Shown one piece after another: positions 18,079 through 27,233 of a DNA stretch of 64,000 bases. The first letter of the stretch is position 1. Every line of letters starts with the position of its first letter. This DNA comes from Nostoc sp. NMS7. Its GTDB lineage: Bacteria; Cyanobacteriota; Cyanobacteriia; Cyanobacteriales; Nostocaceae. The notes beneath the pieces were generated by a model, which was not told the DNA's origin, made no database searches, and worked only from the letters and a program-made list of their open reading frames with translations. The position numbers were made by a program, and so were the translations under genes. Where the stretch lies: the NCBI RefSeq assembly GCF_017115085.1, contig NZ_JABXKJ010000077.1, positions 1 through 64,000 of the forward strand. The letters are read 5' to 3'.

Positions 18079-19167
18079 CTAATCATTACTCATTGTATCT
18101 TGCCATCTCTCACGTTTGGGCTTGCTCTCCACATCGCGCGATCGCGCTTCTTGCCAAGTCCCCCACATTAGGGATTGCTGTTTTTCAACATGGTTAATAA
18201 ACTGCATGATTGGCTGATCTACTTTGATGGGAGTTTTCAAATCAAACTGAATTGTTTGGAGAACCTTGATGTCACCCATGAAAAAGAACTTACCTGCAAT
18301 TTTGGTTAGCCATAATACAGTTCGATTGCATAACCAACCAAAAATTCCTTTACGTTTCTTAGTGATCAACAAGATTTGACCTTCAGCTTTTCCCCCTTCG
18401 TGGAGGCGAACTGCTAACATCGTGTGGACATGGAAGAAATCGGGGCCAAGTGTGGCAATGCTAATGCTACCGTACCAATAGCAAATACTGTAAGTTATGG
18501 CATTTTTGTAGAAAAGACGGATGAGCTTAATGAAAGAGGAATTGTCTTTGATGGGTGTAGTGTTAGTGAAAATAATCGCATTCTCGTTCAATTCCTGTCT
18601 TTCAAAAATAATTTCTATTGGCAGTTGGTGAACTGTATTGAGGTGTTGAGCATCGATGGGGTTAATCATCACCACATTGGGGTGACAGTTCATCACGAAG
18701 TGAGAATGGATGGCGACATCACACTCTTTTTGTTCCAACTCTGGAACAAAAGGTAGAGGTTGTTGTGGTATTTCTCCAGTCCAAACCCAAATCATCCCGT
18801 ACTTTTCAGCAGTAGGCCAAGTTTGTAACTTTAGGGAAAGTGGCACATCTAAACATGGGATATCAATACACATCCCTTCAGCATCAAACTTCCAGTGGTG
18901 GAAAAAACAACGTAGTGCATTACCCTCAACTTTGCCTTCAGCAAGGTGAGCGCCCATGTGGGGACAGTAGGCATCGAAGGTAACTACTCTTTTATCTTTA
19001 CCACGGTAAATCACTAATTCTCTACCCAAAATCGTGACAGGTTTTACTTCACCCACCCGCAGATTTTGAGAGGGTATTACCCAATACCATCCCTCAATAA
19101 AACGCTCTGGATTATTAAAATTTTTAGGCTTACGGGTTGAGCTAAAAGTCTGCGAGTTGAGATTCAT
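18079..19167 (-). CDS. Rieske non-haem iron oxygenase
   Basis: Ring-hydroxylating-type oxygenase subunit, 362 residues. The Rieske [2Fe-2S] ligands are Cys68/His70 (CPHMGAH) and Cys87/His90 (CFFHH). The catalytic mononuclear iron motif is Asp172, His175, His180 in DAQHLNTVH. This makes it a complete oxygenase rather than a simple ferredoxin. The cyanobacterial relatives I know of act on pigments or sterol-like substrates, but the substrate cannot be read here. No reductase partner is adjacent. It diverges from a MerR regulator, and a short palindrome (19177-19191) sits just before its ATG. Confidence 0.88.
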   Translation of the reverse strand: MNLNSQTFSSTRKPKNFNNPERFIEGWYWVIPSQNLRVGEVKPVTILGRELVIYRGKDKRVVTFDAYCPHMGAHLAEGKVEGNALRCFFHHWKFDAEGMCIDIPCLDVPLSLKLQTWPTAEKYGMIWVWTGEIPQQPLPFVPELEQKECDVAIHSHFVMNCHPNVVMINPIDAQHLNTVHQLPIEIIFERQELNENAIIFTNTTPIKDNSSFIKLIRLFYKNAITYSICYWYGSISIATLGPDFFHVHTMLAVRLHEGGKAEGQILLITKKRKGIFGWLCNRTVLWLTKIAGKFFFMGDIKVLQTIQFDLKTPIKVDQPIMQFINHVEKQQSLMWGTWQEARSRDVESKPKRERWQDTMSND

Positions 19168-19176
19168 TTTTATGGT

Positions 19177-19191
19177 TTCACTTGAAGTGAA
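19177..19191 (-). promoter_or_regulatory. Perfect palindrome just upstream of the Rieske gene
   Basis: TTCACTT-G-AAGTGAA, ending ten bases from the start codon. It uses the same arms as the operator-like repeat at 13406-13428, which suggests a shared regulator. Confidence 0.45.
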
Positions 19192-19335
19192 GCAGTTGAT
19201 CTACAAGTAACATGGGAACTTCAAAAAAACAGTTACTTTCAGTACCATGAGAAAGAGTTACCCAATAAATGGATAAATTACAAAGGTAAATTGTTGGAAA
19301 AATATCTTTAGAAATGTTAAAGTTATGACATTTAA

Positions 19336-19370
19336 ATATCAGCTAAAATAAGCTGATATCCATTTATAAT
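19336..19370 (+). promoter_or_regulatory. Dyad followed by a -10 box, candidate merR promoter
   Basis: ATATCAGC and GCTGATAT are separated by eight bases (19336-19359). A TATAAT box follows at 19365-19370, so a bound protein would cover the -35 region of a plus-strand promoter. The interval 19168-19514 also has ACTTCAAGT at 19418-19426. It otherwise appears non-coding. Confidence 0.45.
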
Positions 19371-19514
19371 AGATATTTGAAAAATGAAAACTTAGTAAAA
19401 TCTCTAATTAGATAAAAACTTCAAGTACTTATGCCAATATTTTGCTAAACTCTCAAAGGACTTAATGATTAATAAAATATGTCATAATAATTACAAGAGT
19501 TAGGAAAATCTACC

Positions 19515-19946
19515 GTGTTAACTCCAGATAAAAAATTGCTTTTAATTGGTCAGGTAAGAGATTTAAGCGGAATCCCCATCAGGACAATTCGTTATTACGA
19601 AAGTTTAGGCTTAATCAATTCATCAAGACGAACAGAGGGAGGCTTTCGCCAGTTTTCATTGGATGTGCTAACTCGTCTAGCATTCATTAAAAGGGCACAA
19701 AATCTTGGTCTTAGCCTAGAAGAGATTGGAAATATTCTTCAGGTTTATGACCAAGGACAAGCTCCCTGTGGTGAAATCAAAGACAAGCTCAAAGATAAGG
19801 TTTTGCAAATTGATCAACAAATTGATCAGTTGTTAACTTTACGTTCGGAAATAGAGGGATTACTTTCAGGCTGGAAGAATATCAGCGATCACCATGAGGA
19901 TACAATTTGTCCGATCATTCAAAATAAGACTTACAGTAAAAGTTAA
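19515..19946 (+). CDS. MerR-family heavy-metal-responsive regulator
   Basis: A 143-residue regulator starting at a GTG (19515). The N-terminal MerR winged helix shows LIGQVRDLSGIPIRTIRYYE and GGFRQFS. A dimerisation helix follows (about 85-115). Candidate metal ligands are the Cys of QAPCGEIKD, at the position used by CueR/ZntR-type sensors, and the Cys of DTICPIIQ near the C-terminus. Family members distort a promoter with an over-long spacer to activate transcription. Such a promoter lies before copZ at 23034-23066, 3 kb away. Which metal it senses is not certain; copper is the best guess from context. Confidence 0.88.
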   Translation: MLTPDKKLLLIGQVRDLSGIPIRTIRYYESLGLINSSRRTEGGFRQFSLDVLTRLAFIKRAQNLGLSLEEIGNILQVYDQGQAPCGEIKDKLKDKVLQIDQQIDQLLTLRSEIEGLLSGWKNISDHHEDTICPIIQNKTYSKS

Positions 19947-19984
19947 AAGTAAAATAGGCTGGTGGTGAATTGAGGATTGAAATT

Positions 19985-20085
19985 TAAACGCATAGGCGCT
20001 TCTCTACGAGACGCTACGCGAACGCCTTCCCGCAGGGTAGGGGCGCGGAGGGAAGCGCAGAGGAACGCAGAGAATTTGTTAGGAA
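19985..20085. repeat. Cyanobacterial GAGACGCTACGCGAACGC-type repeat
   Basis: GGCGCTTCTCTACGAGACG, GCTACGCGAACGCC and CGCAGGGTAGGGG form a patchwork of a widespread repeat. Related strings are inserted inside the copA coding sequence (around 20735-20800). Confidence 0.65.
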
Positions 20086-20099
20086 TTTTCGTTCTTTAT

Positions 20100-20327
20100 T
20101 TAGGATTCGGAACTTTTATAGAGAAGAAACCACCACAACTCTAGTCCAATTAAGGTTAAACCACCGATCGCAACACCAACTTTTAAGCCCAAAGGTTGCT
20201 CAATATGATTAAATTGGCTGGTTTGCTCTGACGAGTGGGCTGGCATTTCTGCTAATGTTACGTCTGATGTTACAGTGAGAAGCACTAAAGCTGTAAGGCT
20301 TCCCCAAAGCATTTTTTTACTGAACAT
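20100..20327 (-). CDS. Small membrane protein downstream of copA
   Basis: A 75-residue protein with a signal-peptide-like N-terminus (MFSKKMLWGSLTALVLL, cleavage near TLAE). It has a short polar section with one His (AHSSEQTSQFNHIEQ) and a C-terminal membrane segment (LKVGVAIGGLTLIGLELWWFLLY). It follows copA by 19 bases on the same strand, so it is likely in the copZ-copA operon. I do not recognise the family. A role in copper handling is inferred only from position. Confidence 0.65.
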   Translation of the reverse strand: MFSKKMLWGSLTALVLLTVTSDVTLAEMPAHSSEQTSQFNHIEQPLGLKVGVAIGGLTLIGLELWWFLLYKSSES

Positions 20328-20346
20328 TTCCTAAATTAACCTGCAA

Positions 20347-22710
20347 TTATGAGATAGCTTTTGGTTGAAAGTTACGCAATCTTAGAGCGTTGCTAACAAC
20401 AGAGAGCGAAGAAAGAGCCATCGCAGCCCCGGCGATAATCGGATTAAGTAACCAACCAAAGATGGGGAACAGAATTCCAGCCGCAATGGGAATACCAATG
20501 ACGTTGTAAATAAAGGCAAAAAAGAGATTTTGCCTAATATTATTGATGGTGGCGCGACTAAGTTGAATTGCTGTGACAATTCCTTGCAAATCTCCAGAAA
20601 TTAGGGTGATATCGCTAGCTGCGATCGCTACATCTGTTCCCGTACCAATAGCAATTCCCACATCCGCCTGTGCTAGGGCTGGCGCATCATTTATGCCATC
20701 ACCTACCATTGCTACAATATTAGATTTTGGACTTTCCTGCGGAACGCTACGCGAACGACTTCTCTCCGAGACGCTACGCGAACGCTCAGTCGAACGATTT
20801 GGGATTTGGGATTTGGGAAATTTTTCTATCTCCCCTTGCAATGATTGGATAATCGCCGCTTTCTGATCTGGCCGGACTTCGGCAAATACTCGCTTGATGC
20901 CAACTTGTAGAGCGATCGCTTCGGCAGTTTTACGATTATCTCCGGTCAACATTACTACTTCTAAACCTAACTTCTGTAGTGCTTTCACCACTGCTGTTGA
21001 TGAAGGTTTGAGGGCATCGGCAATACTCATTATTCCTTGGAGTTCGCCATCTACAGCAATCAAAATAACTGTTTTACCAGCAGTTTCCCAGGCATCTTTA
21101 TACTGCTGAAGACTCATGGTGTTAATTCCAAGTTCTGTTAACCAGCGTTGTGTACCAACTTGCACTAGCTGATTTAAAACAACTGCTTGCACACCACTAC
21201 CTGCATTAGCCACGAAGTTCTTTGCATCTATTAAACTCACCTGTTGAGACTGGGCGTATTTCACCACAGCTGACGCTAAAGGATGCTCAGAATTTCGTTC
21301 TACCGTTGCTGCTAACTGTAAAAGCTTGATTTCATTACCATTAGCTGTGCCGTTGATAGTCACAAAGTCTATAACTGTCGGTTTCCCCTGCGTCAAAGTG
21401 CCAGTTTTATCTAAAACGATGGTTTTAATTTTGTGTGCTAGTTCTAAGCTGTCAGCACCCTTAATCAAAATGCCATTTTCTGCACCTTTACCAGTCCCCA
21501 CCATTACAGAAGTGGGGGTAGCTAAACCTAAAGCACAAGGACAAGCGATAATCAGTACACCTACCATTGTCGTTGTTGCTAGGGTGAGGTTGCCCGTGAA
21601 GTTAAACCAAATGACGAAAGTGGCGATCGCGATCGCAATCACAGCTGGTACAAACCATCCTGTAACCTGATCTGCCAAGCGCTGAATTGGTGCTTTAGAA
21701 CCTTGGGCTTGTTGTACTAATTTGACGATTTGAGCCAAAAACGTATCATTTCCGACTCGTGTCACCCGAAACTGAAATGCACCTGCACCGTTAATCGTCG
21801 CCCCAATTACTTCATCTCCGGGCTGCTTTTTGACTGGCAAACTTTCACCTGTCACCATCGCTTCATCTACCGTTGAAGCACCTGTAATCACTTCTCCATC
21901 TAGGGGAATCTTCTCACCAGGACGCACCAAAATCACATCGTTAATTCTGACTTCGGCGATCGGAAGATCAATTTCCTTACCATCACGGATTACCCTGGCA
22001 TCTCTAGCTTGCATTCCAATGAGTTTGCGGATAGCTTCAGAAGTTTGTCCCCTAGCGCGATTTTCTAACAACCGCCCCAGCAAAATTAAGGTAATAACAA
22101 TCGCGGCAACTTCATAATAAACATGAGGAATCAAGCCCTGAGCAATAAAAAAGTTCGGGAAAACCGTGACAAACAAAGAATATAGATACGCTGCACTTGT
22201 GCCCAAAGCAATCAGCGTGTCCATTGTCGCCGTATGGCGCTTGAGGGATTTCCAGCCATTCCGGTAAAAAGATCCACCACACCAAAATACGACGGGAGTT
22301 GTCAGCACTAACTGTACCCAAGGATTTTGCAGGAAACTTGGAATCAAGGGTAAATTTAGCCCAGTCATCATGGGCAACGATCCCAAAAATAGGAAAATGC
22401 TAATTACACCTCCCACCAATACTTTGAGAGAGAGTTTGCGTTGTAATGCTCGCCTACTCGCAATCTCTGCATCATCTTCTTCGGAGAGTATTTCTTTTTG
22501 GAGTGAGTCCGAAGAGTATCCCGCAGATGCGATCGCAGTTTGGATTTTCTCTAAATTGGTTAGAGAGCGATCGTACTTGATGGTAGCTTGTTCTACTCCA
22601 AAGTTAACGTTGCAGTCAATTACCCCAGGAACAGAGCGAATTGCCTTTTCGATGTTAGTGGCGCAAGCGGCACAACTCATGCCTCGAAGTTTGAGTGTGA
22701 GAGTATCCAT
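20347..22710 (-). CDS. copA: Copper-exporting P1B ATPase CopA
   Basis: Cu+-transporting ATPase. The N-terminal HMA domain has GMSCAAC (Cys13, Cys16). Membrane motif [11 protein letters not shown] has Cys390 and Cys392. The phosphorylation site is Asp434 in DKTGTLT. VMLTGDN and [10 protein letters not shown] are present. Length, 787 residues, exceeds the usual 750. The excess is mostly an Arg/Ser-rich insert ([17 protein letters not shown], roughly residues 627-660) just before GDGINDAP, encoded by an interspersed repeat that stays in frame. Upstream is the copper chaperone gene, 44 bases away, under the same putative MerR promoter. Confidence 0.94.
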   Translation of the reverse strand: MDTLTLKLRGMSCAACATNIEKAIRSVPGVIDCNVNFGVEQATIKYDRSLTNLEKIQTAIASAGYSSDSLQKEILSEEDDAEIASRRALQRKLSLKVLVGGVISIFLFLGSLPMMTGLNLPLIPSFLQNPWVQLVLTTPVVFWCGGSFYRNGWKSLKRHTATMDTLIALGTSAAYLYSLFVTVFPNFFIAQGLIPHVYYEVAAIVITLILLGRLLENRARGQTSEAIRKLIGMQARDARVIRDGKEIDLPIAEVRINDVILVRPGEKIPLDGEVITGASTVDEAMVTGESLPVKKQPGDEVIGATINGAGAFQFRVTRVGNDTFLAQIVKLVQQAQGSKAPIQRLADQVTGWFVPAVIAIAIATFVIWFNFTGNLTLATTTMVGVLIIACPCALGLATPTSVMVGTGKGAENGILIKGADSLELAHKIKTIVLDKTGTLTQGKPTVIDFVTINGTANGNEIKLLQLAATVERNSEHPLASAVVKYAQSQQVSLIDAKNFVANAGSGVQAVVLNQLVQVGTQRWLTELGINTMSLQQYKDAWETAGKTVILIAVDGELQGIMSIADALKPSSTAVVKALQKLGLEVVMLTGDNRKTAEAIALQVGIKRVFAEVRPDQKAAIIQSLQGEIEKFPKSQIPNRSTERSRSVSERSRSRSVPQESPKSNIVAMVGDGINDAPALAQADVGIAIGTGTDVAIAASDITLISGDLQGIVTAIQLSRATINNIRQNLFFAFIYNVIGIPIAAGILFPIFGWLLNPIIAGAAMALSSLSVVSNALRLRNFQPKAIS

Positions 22711-22754
22711 AACTAGATGAATCCCTGTAATTGGTGTGGCAGGATCATTAAAGG

Positions 22755-22949
22755 TTAAGCAACTGGATAGCCAGCAGCAGCTAACGCTTCCTTAATTGCT
22801 GTTTCTGATGCTTGAGTTTCTACACTGACAAGCTTGGTTGTGGGATCAGCCTGAATGCTAGCATTGGCATCGACTGCCTGAAGTGCTTTGGTGATGGTGC
22901 TTGCACAAACAGAACAAGCCATGTTGGGAACTGTGAGTTGGAGGGTCAT
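22755..22949 (-). CDS. Copper chaperone, HMA domain (CopZ/Atx1-like)
   Basis: A 64-residue soluble HMA protein that carries Cu+ to P-type ATPases. [19 protein letters not shown] shows the MxCxxC metal site, and the fold ends [14 protein letters not shown]. I start at the ATG 22947-22949; an in-frame upstream start (to 22988) would add a hydrophobic, non-conserved leader inside the 5' leader. It precedes copA and is the first gene after a MerR-type promoter. The pairing is typical of cyanobacterial copper delivery to the thylakoid. Confidence 0.93.
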   Translation of the reverse strand: MTLQLTVPNMACSVCASTITKALQAVDANASIQADPTTKLVSVETQASETAIKEALAAAGYPVA

Positions 22950-23033
22950 AGATTTACGGGATAAAGTGGATAAAGCTAGCCAAACCAAACTGGATGACTC
23001 AAGAAATTTCTGGTTGAGAGTCGCCTTAAATTC

Positions 23034-23066
23034 ATCCTAGACTCTCTAGCCGGCTGGAGAGTCTAG
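23034..23066 (-). promoter_or_regulatory. MerR-type promoter/operator of copZ-copA
   Basis: On the minus strand a -35-like TAGACT (23065-23060) and a -10 TAGGAT (23039-23034) are separated by 20 bases, the long spacer typical of MerR-activated promoters. Between and over them lies a dyad with perfect 10-bp arms CTAGACTCTC and GAGAGTCTAG and a TAGCCGGCTG centre. The predicted leader to copZ is about 80 bases. Confidence 0.75.
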
Positions 23067-23274
23067 AGATTTTTAAAAGTTTTTGGCTAAACTTCAAATT
23101 TATTTACAACCTTGGTCTAACTGAGCAAGCGTTGCTAATGTAAATACAACGTACTACAAAACACTTGTCATCCGATGAAAGTGTGTGTTTTGAACCTTAC
23201 AGTTCTGGGAGTCAGGGTTTCCAGCGAGGTAATGTTTGACAACAATAGCAATCCTGAATCATTCGTGAAAAACG

Positions 23275-23307
23275 AGATACCCGACTTCTCAAAGAAGTCG
23301 GGTATCT
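23275..23307. repeat. Perfect hairpin repeat
   Basis: AGATACCCGACTTCT and its exact complement AGAAGTCGGGTATCT flank a CAA loop. This hairpin type is common between cyanobacterial genes. No T run follows. The rest of 23067-23544 contains no gene I can support. Confidence 0.75.
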
Positions 23308-23544
23308 GTGGCTTACAAGTCTCACAATTGAACCTTGCATGATTAAAAGTCACGTGATGGAAAGCTTCAACGATCTCCGCCTGAATTGCTCCAGGTCTTA
23401 TAAGTTCTCCACAGGTATTTTAAGCCTCCGGCGCACCGACGGCGGCTATTTAATTATCGCTAATAAGTTGATATGCATAAATAAACAACACTTTATAGTA
23501 AACACTGAAAATCTTTACCCTGACTACTTATGAAGCAGAAAAAA

Positions 23545-24669
23545 TTAAGTGTTTTTAGGTAGTTGCACAGTGAATAGACTACCTTTACCTACTTCCGAAG
23601 CAACCTGGATAGTTCCGGCGTGCCCTTCTACAATCCGGTGGGATAGATGTAGTCCTAACCCACTACCTGAGCGTTTATTTCTACCTTGGCGAAATCGCTC
23701 GAAAATTGTTGCCTGATCTTCTGGCGCAATCCCATATCCTGTATCTTGGATCTCAATTATTACCGAATCTGGATTTCCTGGATGAGATGATCTTTCCAAA
23801 ATGCGGACTGTTATGCCACCTGTATCTGTAAATTTGATGGCATTTGCGATCAAGTTGTTTAGCACTCGCCGTAGTTCCAAGCGATCGCCCATAATAATCC
23901 CAGCATTTTTACCTAGTGGTTCTAATTCACTGGTATCTATTTCTAGAGTCAACCCTTTTTCATTAGTTAGAGGACTCAGTTCGCTGACTACTTCTTCAGA
24001 TATCTCACGTAAATCGCATACTTCCCAATTCAACGTTTTTTTACCTGCCTCGAAGCGATAGACTTCTAGGAGGGTGTTTACCATATCCATCAAATTTTGG
24101 TTACTGCGAATCATGACTGCGATCGCCTGTTTCATTTCTGGCGAAATTTTGCAGAATGTTTCCATCTCAAACAAATTCAACATGCGATCGGAGGCTACTA
24201 AGGGAGTTCGCAAATCATGAGTCAGACGAGAAACAAAGTCTTCGCGTTGGCGAGCCATTTTTTGTTGTTCGTCTAGACTGTGCTTGAGACGCAACAGCGA
24301 TCGCACTCTTGCCAGTAGTTCATCAGTATCAAATGGTTTACGAATAAAATCGTCAGCCCCAGCATCCAAACCTTCGACAACGCTGGATTCATGAAAGGCA
24401 GTAATCAGCAGAATTGGAATATAAGAGATTGCAGGGTTCTTCCGAATCCGCCGGGTGACTTCATAACCATCTATTCCCGGCATCATCACATCTAACAGAA
24501 TCAGATCCGGTGGAGATTGTTCAATTTTCTGCAAAGCTTTTATTCCATCTGAAGCCAAATCAATTTTATACCCCTCACTTTCTAAAATTGCTTCAACCAA
24601 AATGAGATTATCTTGAATATCATCAACTGCCAGGATACGAAAAATTTTATTATCTTCAACTACAGACAT
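23545..24669 (-). CDS. Response regulator/histidine kinase hybrid
   Basis: A soluble 374-residue protein with an N-terminal receiver (acidic pair Asp16/Asp17, phospho-acceptor Asp60 in LILLDVMMPG, Lys111). HisKA follows with His151 in RLTHDLRTP, then a HATPase domain (NLIANAIKFTD, IQDTGYGIAPED, GSGLGLHLS). The receiver-first layout suggests it receives phosphate or a signal from another kinase and controls its own kinase part. No membrane segment. It is 38 bases downstream of a second hybrid kinase on the same strand, so the two are probably one operon. The stimulus is unknown. Confidence 0.9.
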   Translation of the reverse strand: MSVVEDNKIFRILAVDDIQDNLILVEAILESEGYKIDLASDGIKALQKIEQSPPDLILLDVMMPGIDGYEVTRRIRKNPAISYIPILLITAFHESSVVEGLDAGADDFIRKPFDTDELLARVRSLLRLKHSLDEQQKMARQREDFVSRLTHDLRTPLVASDRMLNLFEMETFCKISPEMKQAIAVMIRSNQNLMDMVNTLLEVYRFEAGKKTLNWEVCDLREISEEVVSELSPLTNEKGLTLEIDTSELEPLGKNAGIIMGDRLELRRVLNNLIANAIKFTDTGGITVRILERSSHPGNPDSVIIEIQDTGYGIAPEDQATIFERFRQGRNKRSGSGLGLHLSHRIVEGHAGTIQVASEVGKGSLFTVQLPKNT

Positions 24670-24707
24670 GATTTATCAACTTTTATCAGTTTTTTTTTGG
24701 AACTAAT

Positions 24708-26042
24708 TTATAGTTTAAATTTAGGATATCCTATTGATGCTTTACTGGCTTGAGAACATGACTGATGCGAATTTTTAGCAGAGCAAAAAACCTCCTCCCC
24801 ATCTAACTCTAAACCTGGAACCTGGGCTGCTCCAGTCGATGATGTGATTTGACGTGGCAATTCAATTTTAAACATTGAACCGAACCCCAATTTACTCTCC
24901 AGAAATATTTTGCCGCCCATCATTCGTACCAGCGAATCTATAATTGCCAAACCCAGACCTGTACCTGGATATTTGCGAGTGATACTTTGATCGACTTGCC
25001 GAAATGCTTCAAAAATACATTTAAAATCTCTCGATGCTATGCCAATACCTGTATCCTGAACAATAATTGCCACTCGATTTTCAGGTAGTTCCTTAACCTC
25101 AACCCAAATTTTACCAGACTCGGTGAACTTAATGGCGTTGGAGAGCAGGTTAATTAAAATCTGTTTGACACGAGCGGGATCATTAAATATCAAAGTATTT
25201 TGCAAATCAGTTTGCATTAACAATGAGATATTTTTGGCATCAGCTAGGGAATGCATTTCATCTATAGCGAGATTTATTACCTTTGATACATCAAATATTT
25301 CCGCCTTGAAGTTTAATCGCCCTGCTTCCAGCCTGGAAAAGTCGAGAACTTCATTGAGTAGCATCAGCAAATGCTTCCCATTATTCAAAATGCGCTCAAG
25401 CATATCTGCTTGTTGGTGCGTTAGTTGACCTAACTTAGGACGCAACAGGATTTGCGAAAAACCAATAATCGCATTCATCGGCGTTCTGAGTTCATGAGTT
25501 ATACTTGCCAAAAAATCTGATTTTAGCTGTGATGCCTCCAATAGCTTGAAGTTTTGCATTTGAATCTCTTGCTGTTGTCTCTCCAATTCTTGGTTTTTAC
25601 GAATTAGTTGTTCATGACTTTCTCTAAGCTGCTGATTTGCCAAAGCTGCCTGCATTTCAGCCCGATAAAGCCGGATCGCACTCCGCAAAACCTGGGATAA
25701 TGTTTCTGGGGATATCTTAGACTTAGAGAGATAGTCTGTAGCACCAGCTTTGATTAATTGGACAGCAATTTGTTCATCTCCTTGACCAGTTAGAACTACT
25801 AAAGGAACTTTAATTTCTGAAAAACGTAGTTGTTGAATCAAGGTTAATCCATCCTCGTCTACTAAGCGATAGTTGAGGAAAACACAATCATAGGCAGTAG
25901 CGCTTAAGGCAGAAAACGCATCAATACTATCGCCTACTTCAGACAGTTCCATTTGAACACCTGCTTTAGTCAGGGCACAACGGACTGCCATCCGGTCTAC
26001 TTTGTCATCTCCTACAACTAAAATTTTCAGCGTCTCTTGCAT
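24708..26042 (-). CDS. Hybrid histidine kinase with Asn in place of the receiver Asp
   Basis: 444 residues: receiver (about 5-122), coiled coil (125-172), HisKA with His183 in SITHELRTPMN, and HATPase with NLLSNAIKFTE, VQDTGIGIAS and GTGLGLAI. The receiver keeps Asp12/Asp13 and Lys107, but the acceptor position is Asn57 (VFLNYRL; codon AAC on the minus strand). It should therefore not accept phosphate and may act as a protein-binding module. The C-terminal tail (SAKNSHQSCSQ) is not conserved. It is likely cotranscribed with the next hybrid kinase. Confidence 0.88.
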   Translation of the reverse strand: MQETLKILVVGDDKVDRMAVRCALTKAGVQMELSEVGDSIDAFSALSATAYDCVFLNYRLVDEDGLTLIQQLRFSEIKVPLVVLTGQGDEQIAVQLIKAGATDYLSKSKISPETLSQVLRSAIRLYRAEMQAALANQQLRESHEQLIRKNQELERQQQEIQMQNFKLLEASQLKSDFLASITHELRTPMNAIIGFSQILLRPKLGQLTHQQADMLERILNNGKHLLMLLNEVLDFSRLEAGRLNFKAEIFDVSKVINLAIDEMHSLADAKNISLLMQTDLQNTLIFNDPARVKQILINLLSNAIKFTESGKIWVEVKELPENRVAIIVQDTGIGIASRDFKCIFEAFRQVDQSITRKYPGTGLGLAIIDSLVRMMGGKIFLESKLGFGSMFKIELPRQITSSTGAAQVPGLELDGEEVFCSAKNSHQSCSQASKASIGYPKFKL

Positions 26043-26154
26043 CGGTTTTTATTTTCGCCACCAAACATAGGTTGATGTATAACATTTCTCTTTTGAGATT
26101 ATCTAATTAAATAATATAAGATTTTCGGACATCTAAAATCTGTAACTTGATTGA

Positions 26155-26223
26155 CTAAGGCATTTTGCACAATATCCAATACTTGTTGAGCGTCGCCATC
26201 ATTTCCAGAAAGTTAGGGAAGGT
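26155..26223 (-). pseudogene. C-terminal remnant of a response regulator
   Basis: The minus-strand frame reads TFPNFLEMMATLNKYWILC then KMP and stop. It resembles the last helix and C-terminus of Rcp-type response regulators of cyanobacteria (usually ending LNKYW...LP). It has no start or receiver core. It lies downstream of the kinase remnant at 26480-27019. Confidence 0.5.
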
Positions 26224-26479
26224 CAAAGGCAAATTCAGTCTGTTGTATCCTCAATCTGGTTAATTTACCAGACTATTGAAATTCAACCTCTAGCAAATGA
26301 CCAATGACTTTCAAAAAATTAGCAATTAACAAACCGAAAACTATTCATCTGAAGACAGCAAACAAAGCTGATATAAGGTAAAATAAAATACTTTACTAAG
26401 CTTAAAATCTAATTCTAAATGAGTTAGCAAGCGACCGTCGTCAGTCATTGGTGAGAGTTACATACCATTATCGTGTACC

Positions 26480-27019
26480 ATATTGAGCAGTTTTACCCAT
26501 CAGATTGGTTAGACCAAGCAAATAACAAAGTATTGCCTATACCTAATTTGTGAATTTGAAGTAATCTTACCTCCTGAAATGTTGACGATTTTCCTAACGA
26601 TTGCTAGACCTGTGTTAGTATTTCTCTGATGATCCTTATTGTGAATTTTAGAAATAATACCAACTGCTTCCAACTTTCTGGAATTTGAGCAAGCTTCCTT
26701 ACAAGGATTGAGCGAAAATTCCCAGCCTCTCCCCTAAAAGGAGAAAAGTTTCCACGTTCAGTGAAGAGTCAGACCAACAACCTTCCCACAAATGACAGCG
26801 AATTACTTTGCTGCTGCCGATTTCAGCAAATTCTAACGCCGCCTGATTCCCTTCCATGAAGATTCCTATTGGCTCCATCAATCCGATGAATCCCAAGGTT
26901 TGGTTAAAAATCCCTCGAAACCATTCTTCACTTTCTGGTAAAACAACTTTGACTTTTTGTAATTTGTCCATTTTTATCAGCTTTATACAAGAATCAACTA
27001 ATGGAACATCCCAACTCAA
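26480..27019 (-). pseudogene. Remnant of a PAS-domain histidine kinase
   Basis: Two pieces in the right order on the minus strand. 27019-26699 encodes a PAS fragment, EEWFRGIFNQTLGFIGLMEP followed by EGNQAALEFAEI and a WEGCW-type motif. 26692-26540 encodes a worn HATPase end, KLEAVGIISKIH then NTGLAIVRKIVNISGGKI. The His-box region between is missing and there are frame changes. The gap 26043-27233 otherwise holds no gene. Confidence 0.6.
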
Positions 27020-27233
27020 AACTGAATTCTAAGCAAGGGGGAACAATTTGGCATTCGTTTCAATATTTCATAGTTTTTGTGCAAGTATCCATATATCTCC
27101 AGCTAGATTTATCCTCTATCAAAATATAAAAAATCGGGTATTTATTATTTCTCTCGGTGGATGCAGACTTTTTTGAAGATCATCTATCTTTAGTATGGGA
27201 AAATAATAAATAGCACTTACAGAAGGTAATACA

